A stretch of 64,000 nucleotides of DNA from Shewanella frigidimarina (GCF_003797125.1 NZ_RKKE01000002.1:781661-845660); one strand, 5' to 3'; numbered from the stretch's first letter, positions 8,587 to 18,571 are shown. The notes: generated by a model not told the origin, from the sequence alone. Made by a program: numbers and translations.

Positions 8587-9525
8587 ATGCCAAATACACG
8601 TATTACAGAAGACTTTCTTGGATTTGGTTTAGGCTTACGGACTGACCATTTTGAACATATTTTACAACACCAACCCGATATAGACTGGTTTGAAGTATTG
8701 TCTGAAAACTACTTAGTCGCTGGCGGTAAGCCCCGATATTATTTAGAAGCCATTGCCGAACAATATCCTGTTGTAATGCACGGTGTATCAATGTCGATAG
8801 GCAGTAGCGATCCTTTAGATATGGATTACTTAAAAGCCCTTAAAAAACTCAGTAACGACATTCAACCGAAATGGATATCAGATCATATTTGCTGGACTTC
8901 AATTCACGGCGTTAATAGCCATGACTTACTGCCACTGCCTTATACCGAAGAAACCGTGAAGCATGTAGCTGAGCGAGTGCGTATTGTGCAGGATTTTTTA
9001 GGCAGACGAATTCTGCTAGAAAACGTATCAAGTTATTTGTCATACCAAGACTCGACCATGGATGAATGGGATTTTTTAAGCCAGGTGGCAGAAGCGGCTG
9101 ATTGCCTAGTATTACTCGACATTAATAATATTTATGTCAGCGCCCGTAATCATCATTTTAATCCGCTCGACTACCTTAAAAAAATCGACCCACGCCGGGT
9201 ACAACAGTTTCATTTAGCCGGCCACAGCGACTTTGGTGATTATGTCATTGATACTCACGACCATGACGTGCCAGCGTCCGTATGGACACTTTACCAAGCA
9301 GCACTAGAACGCTTTGGCGCTGTTAGCACCATGATTGAACGCGACGCGAATATTCCCCAGCTCCCCGCGTTATATAATGAATTACTTGAGGCTAAACACA
9401 TAGCCCAGATAACCTTGCCCGACGATCCTGCCCTAGCACGTTCGCAATTTGGCACACGTTCACTTGATGATTTAGGCAAGTTTATCAGCGCTAATCACGC
9501 TTCACCGCAAAAAGTCAGGGCATAA
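8587..9525 (+). CDS. bufB: Bufferin maturase, DUF692/MNIO family
   Basis: 312 residues from the ATG at 8587, chosen because AGGA lies six bases upstream; the frame stays open to a GTG at 8563 without a ribosome site. TIM-barrel family motifs are present in order: DWFEVLSENY, MHGVSMSIGS, SDHICW, LENVSSYL, LDINNIYVSARNH, HLAGH, DTHDHDVP and MIERDANIP. The His, Asp and Glu residues in these form the multinuclear iron site of MNIO enzymes, which oxidise peptide Cys to thiooxazole or related groups. It sits downstream of its likely substrate gene bufA and 2 bp from bufC. Confidence 0.93.
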   Translation: MPNTRITEDFLGFGLGLRTDHFEHILQHQPDIDWFEVLSENYLVAGGKPRYYLEAIAEQYPVVMHGVSMSIGSSDPLDMDYLKALKKLSNDIQPKWISDHICWTSIHGVNSHDLLPLPYTEETVKHVAERVRIVQDFLGRRILLENVSSYLSYQDSTMDEWDFLSQVAEAADCLVLLDINNIYVSARNHHFNPLDYLKKIDPRRVQQFHLAGHSDFGDYVIDTHDHDVPASVWTLYQAALERFGAVSTMIERDANIPQLPALYNELLEAKHIAQITLPDDPALARSQFGTRSLDDLGKFISANHASPQKVRA

Positions 9526-9527
9526 AC

Positions 9528-10337
9528 ATGAGTCGTTTAGCTGAGATTCAACAGCAATTTATGCAGTATTTACTGTCTGATGGTTCGGATACACAACACG
9601 GACACATTCAGTCGGTGATGAAAGCCAATGTGTCTGAACAAGCAGGGATCAGCGCCAATGATCGCCTACAAATTTATGCCAACGCTTACCGGATCCGCTT
9701 AAAAGAAACCATTGAAACCGACCACCAGCTACTTGGGTTGTATTTGGGTGACGATTTATTCGATAAAATGGCAGCCGACTATACTCGTCAATATCCATCA
9801 AGCAATAAGTCTCTGCGCCAATTTTGTGATGGTTTACCGAAGTTTTTACAACAAGATGCGTTTTTTAAACAGCATCCGATTATTGCCGATTTAGCCCGAT
9901 TCGAGCGCCGGTTACTCAATGCATTTGATGCTGCAGACTGTGCCCGTGCAAGCTTTAGTGACTTACAGGCCATTTCACCAGAATTGTGGCCCAATTGCTG
10001 TTTACGTTTTCATCCCAGCGTACAAATATTCACTTGTAACAGTAATGCCGTCGAAGCTTGGCAAGCATTGAAAATAGACACAGCACCACCGACGCCAGAC
10101 TATCAATCATCTAGAGCATGGTTGTTATGGCGGGGAGAGTTGCGGTTAACAGAATTTGTATCATTAACGACAGAGCAACATGCGTTGTTACTCGGATTTA
10201 TTCAGGGCAACAACTTTGCCGACCAGTGCGAACAAATGCTGCAATGGCACGACGAGCAATCTGCGCCAATGATGGTACTGCAAACCATGCAAACCTGGTT
10301 TCAACGCGGCTTAATTCGAGCTGTAGTGAGTAAGTAG
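9528..10337 (+). CDS. bufC: Bufferin maturase partner, DUF2063 (BufC/HvfC) family
   Basis: 269 residues, starting 2 bp after the bufB stop. The N-terminal DUF2063 domain shows the usual RLQIYANAYRIRLKETIETDH block (about residues 45-65), then FARFERR-like ADLARFERRLLNAFDA. The C-terminal half is more variable. In known systems this protein recruits the precursor peptide to the MNIO enzyme. Probably co-transcribed with bufB. Confidence 0.9.
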   Translation: MSRLAEIQQQFMQYLLSDGSDTQHGHIQSVMKANVSEQAGISANDRLQIYANAYRIRLKETIETDHQLLGLYLGDDLFDKMAADYTRQYPSSNKSLRQFCDGLPKFLQQDAFFKQHPIIADLARFERRLLNAFDAADCARASFSDLQAISPELWPNCCLRFHPSVQIFTCNSNAVEAWQALKIDTAPPTPDYQSSRAWLLWRGELRLTEFVSLTTEQHALLLGFIQGNNFADQCEQMLQWHDEQSAPMMVLQTMQTWFQRGLIRAVVSK

Positions 10338-10385
10338 CTAATTTACGTTAACTCATTTCTGGACATGCTTGATAACGACCTTCTC

Positions 10386-10562
10386 GTCGTCCCGGCAGTG
10401 CTTTTGAGCCGGGATCCAGGTATTTGTACTTTTGTACTTTTGTACTTTTGTACTTATTTACTTATTTACTTATTTACTTATTTACTTATTTACTTATTTA
10501 CTTATTTACTTATTTACTTATGGTCTGCGGCCATAGCCTAACCAACTTTGGGGCAAAAAGTT
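10386..10562. repeat. Degenerate dispersed-repeat copy: REP, microsatellite, head and tail remnant
   Basis: A REP-like inverted repeat (10386-10420, cccggcagtg...gagccgggatc) is followed by a period-8 microsatellite, then tatggtctgcggccata, the first bases of the dispersed repeat seen at 18.7, 20.6, 54.5-55.3 and 57 kb, and then actttggggcaaaaag, which in other copies is the opposite end. The body between head and tail is missing. Confidence 0.75.
10426..10521. repeat. Period-8 tandem repeat, 12 units
   Basis: Four gtact-type units (gtactttt, the last gtacttat) followed by eight ttacttat units, 96 bp in all, with no coding potential. It occupies the linker between the REP-like element and the repeat head; the 18.7 kb copy has a single equivalent tttgtactta at this place. 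Confidence 0.95.
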
Positions 10563-10631
10563 TTACGGCTTCAACTCTCTTTTGGAAAATATAACTCGTA
10601 ACAATCAGACTTTATTCATCATTAGTCAGTG

Positions 10632-11990
10632 TTAACCCTGCTGAGCAGGCAACCATACTTTTACGCTTAAACCGCCTTCTACGCGGTTTTGCATGCTAAT
10701 TCGGCCACCGTGGGCTTCAATAATTTCACGACACAAGGGCAAACCTATCCCAGTACCAGATTGTTTAGTTGAGTAAAACGGTAACAAGGCTTGCGACAAT
10801 ACCTCGCTAGACATCCCGCAACCTTGGTCATCTACTTTGATTAATAACCCGTTAATTGGATGAGTCACTTCCTCAAACGTTATCGACACAGTGTCTGCCT
10901 CCGCGCCAGACTCGTGAGCGTTTTTAAGCAGATTAATAAAGACTTGTTCTAATTGCACTGCATCGAGTTTTATCGGCTTAACCGGTAAAGGTGATAACAG
11001 ATTAAATGGGTATTGCTGCGCTAATTGCTGGGTCATCTTAGCCCAATCAATTGAGGCTTTTTGTGGCAGCGGTAACTTAGCAAACTGGGCATAATGAGAG
11101 ATAAATTGGCTCAGGTGTGTGGTGCGATTCTCGATGGTATCAAAAATTAATTGCAACTTGCTGTCGTCTAAGTGCTGGGTTAAAAACTTACCTGAGTTGA
11201 CCATAGAAGCAATGGGTGCGACCGAATTGTTCAGCTCGTGGCTAATAATTCGAATCACCTTTTTCCACACAGCTACTTCTTGGCGGTTAAGTTCTTTGGT
11301 GAGTTGTTTAAGTAAAATTAAATGGTGCTGCTGATTGTTTTGAGTAAAGCGGCCACGAGAGATATGCCAGGTTTCAACGTCGCTACTGTCAGCATCAGTA
11401 TTAGAATGACTATCAACACCATCGGCCCCGCTACCGCCCATCGAAAACAGTCCTTCTTGCTCACTGCTTAACGCCGCTTTAAGCGTGTCGGGTAACATCA
11501 CCACAAGATCAGGTAACAACATGCCTTCTACTTTGACACCCTGATTAAACAAATGCCTTGCGGCGCCATTGGCGTAAATGACTCGCTGGGAATCATCGAT
11601 TAATAGCATGACATTAGGTGAGTTCTGAATCACTTTATCGAGCATTAACTCGCGCTGATAAATAAACTGTCGCTCACTACGCAATTTTGCCGATGCTTGG
11701 TTATATAAGCTCACTAGCGCATCTAATTGTGGTTCGCCGTAGGGATGCAGCGACACACTAAAATCATTATCTTTAAAGTTAAGTAGACCGATTTCCAATG
11801 CTTGCAGACTTTCACTTAATCGTCTTGTTAGCCACATACTGCAAAAATAACACACAGCCAGCATCACAATAATAGCCAACCATAAGGTGTCATCACCCAA
11901 TGTAAGCCACACTAAAGCGCCTGACATCGCTCCCAAAAGGCAGCTCAACATGTTACTGATCAGCAATTTAGTGCGCAGTGATAACATCAT
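10632..11990 (-). CDS. Membrane sensor histidine kinase, NtrY-like
   Basis: 452 residues. Two membrane helices at the N-terminus (about 9-30 and 37-55) are followed by a HAMP-like region, a PAS domain (VMLLIDDSQRVIYANGAARHLF, about 126-147) and a kinase core. The H-box is ISHELNNSVAPI, the N-box NLLKNAHES, with DQGCGM and GTGIGLPLC G-boxes. There is almost no periplasmic loop, so it probably senses a membrane or cytoplasmic cue. Its ATG overlaps the stop of the response regulator by one base (TAATG), indicating translational coupling. Confidence 0.93.
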   Translation of the reverse strand: MMLSLRTKLLISNMLSCLLGAMSGALVWLTLGDDTLWLAIIVMLAVCYFCSMWLTRRLSESLQALEIGLLNFKDNDFSVSLHPYGEPQLDALVSLYNQASAKLRSERQFIYQRELMLDKVIQNSPNVMLLIDDSQRVIYANGAARHLFNQGVKVEGMLLPDLVVMLPDTLKAALSSEQEGLFSMGGSGADGVDSHSNTDADSSDVETWHISRGRFTQNNQQHHLILLKQLTKELNRQEVAVWKKVIRIISHELNNSVAPIASMVNSGKFLTQHLDDSKLQLIFDTIENRTTHLSQFISHYAQFAKLPLPQKASIDWAKMTQQLAQQYPFNLLSPLPVKPIKLDAVQLEQVFINLLKNAHESGAEADTVSITFEEVTHPINGLLIKVDDQGCGMSSEVLSQALLPFYSTKQSGTGIGLPLCREIIEAHGGRISMQNRVEGGLSVKVWLPAQQG

Positions 11991-13393
11991 TATCTAGTCA
12001 CCCTAAGGCCATATTTCTCCATACGGCGATAAAGGGCTTGTCGGCTTAAGCCAAAGGATTTAGCCACTCTGGCAATGACGCCATTATATTGCACTAAGGC
12101 GTCTTCTAGCTGTTGCTTATCGGGTTCGCAAATCGACTGAGTATCATCAATGCCCTGATCTTGTTGGCCAAGATGATGCTCAACAACAAGCGCATGCTGG
12201 GTAGCCGCGCCGCCATTAGCTATCGCCATCAAGCCAAAGTCATCAATCGTTAATTGTGGTGACTTAGCTAACAGCGCCGCCCTTTTACAGGCATTTTCTA
12301 ATTCGCGCACATTGCCCGACCAACTATGATTAATTAAGGCCTGCTGGGTCGACTTATCAAGGCTAAAATGAGCACCAATAAAGTGTTTCACTAACGGTAA
12401 AATATCGTCCTGGCGTTGATTCAATGGTGATATGGCTAGCTCAATGACATTTAAACGATAAAATAAATCTTCACGAAAACGCCCATGAGCAATGTCGTCG
12501 GCTAAATCCGCGTTGGTAGCACTAATTACCCGCACATTCACTTTGCGGGTTTGATGACTGCCTAAACGTTCAAACTCACCGGTTTGTAATACCCGTAATA
12601 ACTTTACTTGGCCAGATAATGGCAAATTACCAATTTCATCTAAAAATAACGTGCCACCATCGGCAGCTTCAAAACGGCCCATACGGGTTTTATTGGCGCC
12701 CGTAAAAGCGCCCGCTTCAGCGCCAAACAATTCGGCCTCTAATAAATCCATTGGTAAAGCACCAATGTTGACCTTAATAAAGGGTTTGTCTTTTAATGGC
12801 GAGTTGGCCTGTAAAATATCGGCTATTTTGTCTTTGCCCGCACCATTTGGGCCAGTGATCATCACAGACACATCGGAGCGCGCAACTTGCAACGCTAAAT
12901 CAACACAGCGCTGCATGGCACCACTACCAAAAATTAGGCCACATAAATCGGCGCCATTAATGACCGACATCCGTTCACTGTCTATCCGGGTTAATTGGCT
13001 ATTTTGCTGAGACAGTCGATAAATTGATAATAGATTGCTAATACTATTAAGCAGCTTAGCGTCATCCCACGGTTTACCCATGTAATCAGCTGCCCCCGCT
13101 TTAACCAACTCGACAGCGGTTTCTAATTGGGTCCACGCGGTCATTAAAATAATCGGTAAATTGGGCTGTAACTGACGCAATGCGTAAAACAGTTGCTTAC
13201 CCTCTTCACCCGAGGTGGTATCACGGCTAAAGTTCATATCCTGAATGACTAAGCTGATCTCTTTATTAGTCACAATCTCAATAGCCGCATCTGGTGAGTG
13301 ACAAAAAATAGCTTGATAGCCATGCAGCTCAATCATTAGCGCAAGCGCTTGGCAAATGGCATGATTGTCATCAACAATTAAAATATTATCCAT
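11990..13393 (-). CDS. Sigma-54-dependent response regulator, NtrC family
   Basis: 467 residues. Receiver domain with IVDD and phospho-acceptor in VIQDMNFS (Asp about residue 53), then an AAA+ domain with Walker A GPNGAGKDK, the sigma-54 contact loop GAFTGA, Walker B GGTLFLDEIG, and a Fis-type helix-turn-helix at the C-terminus (ARVAKSFGLSRQALYRRM). It activates sigma-54 polymerase from upstream sites. It is encoded directly after the ABC exporter genes and before its kinase, and a sigma-54 promoter with palindromic sites heads that cluster, so the likely target is its own operon. Confidence 0.95.
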   Translation of the reverse strand: MDNILIVDDNHAICQALALMIELHGYQAIFCHSPDAAIEIVTNKEISLVIQDMNFSRDTTSGEEGKQLFYALRQLQPNLPIILMTAWTQLETAVELVKAGAADYMGKPWDDAKLLNSISNLLSIYRLSQQNSQLTRIDSERMSVINGADLCGLIFGSGAMQRCVDLALQVARSDVSVMITGPNGAGKDKIADILQANSPLKDKPFIKVNIGALPMDLLEAELFGAEAGAFTGANKTRMGRFEAADGGTLFLDEIGNLPLSGQVKLLRVLQTGEFERLGSHQTRKVNVRVISATNADLADDIAHGRFREDLFYRLNVIELAISPLNQRQDDILPLVKHFIGAHFSLDKSTQQALINHSWSGNVRELENACKRAALLAKSPQLTIDDFGLMAIANGGAATQHALVVEHHLGQQDQGIDDTQSICEPDKQQLEDALVQYNGVIARVAKSFGLSRQALYRRMEKYGLRVTR

Positions 13394-13553
13394 TACGATG
13401 ATGTTGTTCTCATTGAGTTATATCCAAATATCTGTATTTATTAGTCACGTATACAAGCCTAGCACGCTAGGGCAAGATTCAATACATTAGCAATGACTGT
13501 CTCGCATAGAGTCTCAAGCTGAATATCAAGCTGAGCCTCTAATGGTATGCGGT

Positions 13554-14762
13554 CTACACGCTGCGCGTTGCCATGGCGGGTGAAATATTAGCCGCCTTAG
13601 CTGCTGGCACTATTACCGCTAGCGTAGTCACTACCAGCAAGCCAATAACAGAGATAATAGGATAAATCACCGGTACCATAGGTAAGCTATACAGTGACAT
13701 TAATTGCTGCCCAAGTACCAACGATAGCATGCCACCGATGACCCCACCGACAATACAAATTAGGTAATTTTCCACCATAAAGTATTCAATAATGTCACGT
13801 TTACGTGCACCCAGCGCGCGGCGAGTACCTATTTGTTTGGTGCGGCGTTGAATATTAAACATCACCATACCGGTTAATCCCAACGCTGTAATTAACAACA
13901 ATAAAACCACCATAATACTTAACACTGTCGCCATTAAACGGTGGTTACTGTAAGTTAAATTTTTAATCGTGGTGAGTGTTTGGAAGTTCTCCACTACACG
14001 GTTTGGGTTTTCTGCATACAAGGCTTTACTAATGGCTTCTTCTAACGCTGGAATATGTTCAGGTAATGCCCGCACCATGTATGATTTATTACTACTACTG
14101 CCACCAAAATCGATATTCTGGATCACGCTGTATTCAAAGTTTTCGTGGTCAACCCAAGCACCTTGCAGCTTATCCACTACGCCTATAATGGTCACGGCTT
14201 GCTCACCTTGATACATGGTTTTACCTAAAGGCGACTCATCGCCCCAAAAGGCTTTGGCTAACGGTTGCGACACTAACGCCATCATGCCGCTGTCATCTAA
14301 GCTGGTATTAATTTCATCGGCGGTAAAATTTCGCCCGGCAATTAACTTCGCTCCCATCACATTGAGTAAGTGCTCATTACCCAAATAAAAGGCAAACCCA
14401 GGGGTGCTTTTAGCGGTATCGGCATCTGGGCCGTCAACATAGCGATCCATCCATCCGCTGCCGCTTAACGGCAACATATTGCTGTAACTGGCATCAATTA
14501 CATTGGGCAGCGAACGCAAAATTTGTTGGTCAACTTGGTTTTGTTTCATGTTGTCGATAGCAGGATCGAAATTATACAGGTTAAAGGTCAGGATCTGATC
14601 TTCGGCATAGCCAGATTCTCGCTGCATTAGCGACAAACGTTCGTTAATAATAAAGCTCGCATTGGCGACTATCGCAACTGACAAAATAATCTGCAATAGC
14701 AATAAAACCGGCGCACTTTTACTGCGCATTAAACTGGATAAAATCGGTTTGATATGTAACAT
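13554..14762 (-). CDS. ABC transporter permease, MacB/FtsX type (second)
   Basis: 402 residues. One N-terminal membrane helix, a large periplasmic MacB core domain (about 40-270), then three helices with the FtsX signature RTKQIGTRRALGARKRDI just after the second. AAGGACATCACC precedes the ATG. It starts 30 bp after the first permease and is expected to form a heterodimer with it. Confidence 0.9.
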   Translation of the reverse strand: MLHIKPILSSLMRSKSAPVLLLLQIILSVAIVANASFIINERLSLMQRESGYAEDQILTFNLYNFDPAIDNMKQNQVDQQILRSLPNVIDASYSNMLPLSGSGWMDRYVDGPDADTAKSTPGFAFYLGNEHLLNVMGAKLIAGRNFTADEINTSLDDSGMMALVSQPLAKAFWGDESPLGKTMYQGEQAVTIIGVVDKLQGAWVDHENFEYSVIQNIDFGGSSSNKSYMVRALPEHIPALEEAISKALYAENPNRVVENFQTLTTIKNLTYSNHRLMATVLSIMVVLLLLITALGLTGMVMFNIQRRTKQIGTRRALGARKRDIIEYFMVENYLICIVGGVIGGMLSLVLGQQLMSLYSLPMVPVIYPIISVIGLLVVTTLAVIVPAAKAANISPAMATRSV

Positions 14763-14792
14763 GGTGATGTCCTTTCTTAAGCTTAACTGGAG

Positions 14793-16106
14793 TTATTGGG
14801 CTTTTAAATACACACTGGGTTTAGTGCGGCACACCACCCAAGCAGGGTAAACCCCAGCCAATACCGCGGTAGAGATAGCAATTAATGGCGTGATAATCCA
14901 CATACTGGCATCAAGCCCAGTAACACTTTGGTCCATTGAAAAATAGCTATGCAGCGCCGTTAACGACCCCCAAGCCCATAACAAACCCACTACGCCACCG
15001 ATAAAACCAATCATACCCACTTCGACCATATACTGACTAAAAATCTGTCCACGACTGGCACCAATAGCACGACGAACACCCACCTCTGGCGCACGCTTTA
15101 AAAACTTGGTTAGCAACAGCCCGAGAATATTCACCAAGCACACGCTTAAAAACAGCAAGCTTAAACCGACTAGTATTTTGTTATCTTTGGGCACCACATC
15201 GTTATCTTCAAGCCATTTCGCGATGTCGCTAATTTGCACTGACTCGCTAGGGATTTTAGCGGTATCAGTAAAGCGGCCGAGCGCTCTTTGCTGCTCAACA
15301 TAACGCGTTAACCAGCCTAAAAAGCTTTGTTTCTGCTCATCGGTGTTCAGTTCAGTCCAAAATTGAATCCATACTTTTTCTGACGCTAAGCGGTCGCTGT
15401 ATGTGATCATGGGTTCGAACTTCCAACCGCTGGTGTTACCCCATACATCAAATTCTTCTTGGCCTGTTAACGAGAACGGAATGAATATCTCTTCAGCATC
15501 ATTAAAGGCACCATTAAGTGGATCGTAGTATTTAGGTTGCGGATTCCAGTCATCAATCACCCCAACAATTTGATAAGGTTTACGGTCTAAAAAGAGTGTT
15601 TTGCCTACGCTATTTTTACCTTCAAAAAAGCGTAAATTTAATTTTTGACTAATCACCACTTGGTAAGCTGGGCGTAAATCAACACTGGCATCCCAGTAAC
15701 TGCCATAAATAAAGGGTACCGAAAAAATCCTAAAAAAGTCTCTGTCGGTTAACCGAACGCTGTTCAACACGGGTTCAATTTTAGGATTGTCAGATTGCAA
15801 TGCTAAGCCAGTTCGATAAGTCGCTGCTTTGAGGCTTAATTCTTTGTTATTGCGTAAGTTCATCGCATCCATATAGGTGATGCTTGGAATAAACTCATCC
15901 CAGGTATCCAAGCCTTGGCTCCACAACTGCACTGAATTAATCACCTCACTGCGATCGCCCGCCGGATTATAAGACATAGTTTTATAGACATTGAGCGTAG
16001 TGATAGTAATGCCGATACCAATCGAAATCGCTAATACCATCAACATCGATAACATCGGCGTTTTACGGATACTTCGCCACGCTAAATCACAATAGTAAAA
16101 AAACAT
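14793..16106 (-). CDS. ABC transporter permease, MacB/FtsX type (first)
   Basis: 437 residues from the ATG at 16106, preceded by AAGGGGA; the frame is open upstream to 16220 but that part overlaps the ATPase gene. Topology as in MacB: N-terminal helix, long periplasmic domain, then three C-terminal helices with RAPEVGVRRAIGASRGQI. Partners the 13.6 kb permease and the ATPase. MacB-type transporters do not move substrate across the inner membrane themselves but power export of periplasmic substrates through a fusion protein and TolC. Confidence 0.9.
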   Translation of the reverse strand: MFFYYCDLAWRSIRKTPMLSMLMVLAISIGIGITITTLNVYKTMSYNPAGDRSEVINSVQLWSQGLDTWDEFIPSITYMDAMNLRNNKELSLKAATYRTGLALQSDNPKIEPVLNSVRLTDRDFFRIFSVPFIYGSYWDASVDLRPAYQVVISQKLNLRFFEGKNSVGKTLFLDRKPYQIVGVIDDWNPQPKYYDPLNGAFNDAEEIFIPFSLTGQEEFDVWGNTSGWKFEPMITYSDRLASEKVWIQFWTELNTDEQKQSFLGWLTRYVEQQRALGRFTDTAKIPSESVQISDIAKWLEDNDVVPKDNKILVGLSLLFLSVCLVNILGLLLTKFLKRAPEVGVRRAIGASRGQIFSQYMVEVGMIGFIGGVVGLLWAWGSLTALHSYFSMDQSVTGLDASMWIITPLIAISTAVLAGVYPAWVVCRTKPSVYLKAQ

Positions 16107-16116
16107 AGTGTTCCCC

Positions 16117-16815
16117 TTAGCGAGTGCCAGTAGCAGCTGGTTGGTACATCGAAAAATCACATACTTGACCATCAACAATTTGAATATTGCGCTGGGCACG
16201 ACGCGCAAGCTCTGAGTCATGGGTCACCATAATAATGGTGGTGCCTTGTTGATTGATATTTTCAAGTAATTCCATCACCTGGCGCGCCATTAAACTGTCT
16301 AAATTACCGGTTGGTTCATCGGCTAATAAAAACCGTGGTTCGCCTGCTAATGCGCGCGCAATGGCGACACGTTGCTGTTGTCCGCCAGACAATTGTGTCG
16401 GTAAGTGTTTCATCCGCGCACCTAAGCCGACTTGTTCTAATGCTGATTCAACTCGGCGCTTACGCTCGCTGGCATTCATACCGCGATAACGCAGCGGCAC
16501 TTCAACATTTTCGGCTAAATTAAGGTCTGGAATAAGGTTGAAACCCTGAAAGATAAAGCCAATTTTTTCATTACGGACTTTTGCACTTTTATTGTCACTT
16601 AAATTCGACACATTGACGCCATCAAGGCTGAACTCGCCAGAGGTAAAGCCTTCGAGCAACCCCGCAATATTCAAAAAGGTGGTTTTACCTGAACCAGACG
16701 GCCCTGTAACCGCGACAAACTCGCCTTCATTCACTTCAAGGTTAAAGTCACGCAGTGCATGGGTTTCAACTAAGTCAGTTTTGAATACTTTACTGATATT
16801 TTTCATGGATAACAT
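16117..16815 (-). CDS. ABC transporter ATPase, LolD/MacB class
   Basis: 232 residues. Walker A GPSGSGKT (about 39-46), signature LSGGQQQR, Walker B LLADEPTGNLD and the H-loop VTHD are all intact. The class is that which works with FtsX-like permeases. It lies 10 bp upstream of the first permease start. No fusion to a membrane domain, unlike E. coli MacB. Confidence 0.95.
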   Translation of the reverse strand: MLSMKNISKVFKTDLVETHALRDFNLEVNEGEFVAVTGPSGSGKTTFLNIAGLLEGFTSGEFSLDGVNVSNLSDNKSAKVRNEKIGFIFQGFNLIPDLNLAENVEVPLRYRGMNASERKRRVESALEQVGLGARMKHLPTQLSGGQQQRVAIARALAGEPRFLLADEPTGNLDSLMARQVMELLENINQQGTTIIMVTHDSELARRAQRNIQIVDGQVCDFSMYQPAATGTR

Positions 16816-16955
16816 AATGGCTTCCTTGGTTTATTCGGTTGTCGCATCCCAGCGCTTAGGGCTGATAATGTGAATCTTGCTAATCTGAATACAGTTGTTC
16901 TAAATACTTTTGTTTTTAATGCTATTGGCGTCAGTGTCGTTAGTATTAGTCATCG

Positions 16956-17177
16956 CTAAAACAACAGCTTAATGTTGACCATGTCGCTAATATCAATATG
17001 CAAGCGAACAGCCGGATTAACATCACTTAACCGAGTCGATACTTGGCTGCTCATGTCAATTAACTGCAAACTGACCGATAACCAATCTGTATGATTATCA
17101 ATGCGATAACTCACCGCTATTGCGAGAATAAATAACGCGGCTAGCGCGATAAGCTGTCTACGTTGAATAAAAGTCAT
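16956..17177 (-). CDS. Small single-helix membrane protein in exporter operon
   Basis: 73 residues: an N-terminal membrane helix or uncleaved signal (about 8-25) and a ~45-residue periplasmic tail with no Cys. AAGGAC lies six bases before the ATG, and it sits inside the operon between the fusion protein and the ATPase. No family recognised. It might be an accessory subunit or a regulator of the kinase. Confidence 0.65.
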   Translation of the reverse strand: MTFIQRRQLIALAALFILAIAVSYRIDNHTDWLSVSLQLIDMSSQVSTRLSDVNPAVRLHIDISDMVNIKLLF

Positions 17178-17254
17178 AGAATGTCCTTACTCAGTTAAAT
17201 GTTTGGTTATTTGCTTCGTTATTGATTTAGCTATCGACTTAATTATCAACTTAG

Positions 17255-18514
17255 CTATCGGATTTGAATCGTGGGGTCATTTTTAAAGGTCTCGGTACCG
17301 GATATCACCCATACGTCACCTGCTTCACCGCCTTCAAGCACTTCAACCTGGCTCATACTGCGTGCGCCCAATTTAACGGGTTTCTTTTGGGCGACAGCCT
17401 CGTTAACTTGATACGCTACTTCGCCGCCCATATTGAGAAAATCACCACGTTTCACTATCAATACATTGGGTCTATTTTCCAGTAAGACTCGGGCAGACAA
17501 ACGCTGATTTTGACGTAACGATAAAGTGTTACTGTCAGCAAAACGCACCCGGGCGGTCACTTCACGATTACGTACTTCGGGTGAAATTGACGATAATTGG
17601 CCTACCACATTAACGTTGCCAAAACTCAGCTCGACATCCATCCCTAAACCCAGTTCATCGGCATAAGACTCTGGCACAGCCAACTCAGCTTCAAAGGCAG
17701 TTAAATCGACCACAGTTAATATTGGTTGGCTGGCGGCAATACGGGCTTTTTGCTCCACCAGCCAGTTACCAATAATGCCGCTAACCGGAGCAATAATACT
17801 CAAGGCGTTGGCTTGACGAGTTAACTCCCTCACCACTAGCGCTTGACGTTGTACTTCAAGGGTACGGTTTTTAATTTCAAAACTGAGGGTATCGCGCATA
17901 AGCTCGACTTCTTGCTGGGCATGCTTATGTAATAATTTGGCTTTGTGTAAATCATCTTTGCTTTTTTCAAAATCGATTTTGCTGATCAAACTCGACTCAA
18001 TCAATTGATCACCACGACGACTTTCACGATCAGCGGCTTCTAAATCCACTTTCGCCATGTCTAAAATCTGGCTAACACGCAATTGCTCACGGCGGGCATC
18101 TAACTTGGCGCGCTCTAAACTGCCCTGCATGCCTTCAAGCATCGACTGCTGTTGTTGCAATTCACTTTGTAAACGCGGGCTTTCAATCTTGGCCACCACT
18201 TGCCCCAGCTCAACTTCATCACCAGGTTGACTTAATAGCGTCACCACACCTTCTTCCGTGCTATATAAAATGGGCGCATTGGCCGCGACAATTTTACCGG
18301 TAGTGGCAATATCACGCACCAACGTGCCAAGGGTTAAGGTTGCCAAACGTAAATCTGCACCATCAACCGAGCGTTGATTACTGTCATGACTTAAACTCGC
18401 CCACACCAACGCGCTCATCAATATGGCGCCGCAACCTATCATCAAGGGTAAGCGCAATTTACGACCTAACTTAGGCGCAATAACAGTATCTTGGCTACTT
18501 GTGTCTTTAATCAT
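17255..18514 (-). CDS. Periplasmic membrane-fusion protein (HlyD/MacA type)
   Basis: 419 residues. N-terminal anchor (about 23-43), lipoyl half-motif (VTLLSQPGDEVELGQVVAKI, about 92-111), a long coiled-coil hairpin (about 118-235), the second lipoyl half (SIIAPVSGIIGNW), then beta-barrel and membrane-proximal domains. It links the inner-membrane ABC transporter to an outer-membrane channel. First gene of the unit, directly under the sigma-54 promoter. Confidence 0.93.
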   Translation of the reverse strand: MIKDTSSQDTVIAPKLGRKLRLPLMIGCGAILMSALVWASLSHDSNQRSVDGADLRLATLTLGTLVRDIATTGKIVAANAPILYSTEEGVVTLLSQPGDEVELGQVVAKIESPRLQSELQQQQSMLEGMQGSLERAKLDARREQLRVSQILDMAKVDLEAADRESRRGDQLIESSLISKIDFEKSKDDLHKAKLLHKHAQQEVELMRDTLSFEIKNRTLEVQRQALVVRELTRQANALSIIAPVSGIIGNWLVEQKARIAASQPILTVVDLTAFEAELAVPESYADELGLGMDVELSFGNVNVVGQLSSISPEVRNREVTARVRFADSNTLSLRQNQRLSARVLLENRPNVLIVKRGDFLNMGGEVAYQVNEAVAQKKPVKLGARSMSQVEVLEGGEAGDVWVISGTETFKNDPTIQIR

Positions 18515-18571
18515 CTCAGGTCCTTAGGTAACGCGCTGACGCACCCACCTCTTCACATTTATATCAAGATA

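Noticed and set aside
10426..10521. CRISPR-like array
   Set aside because: Units are 8 bp with no spacers; it is a microsatellite. The same applies to 50683-50738.
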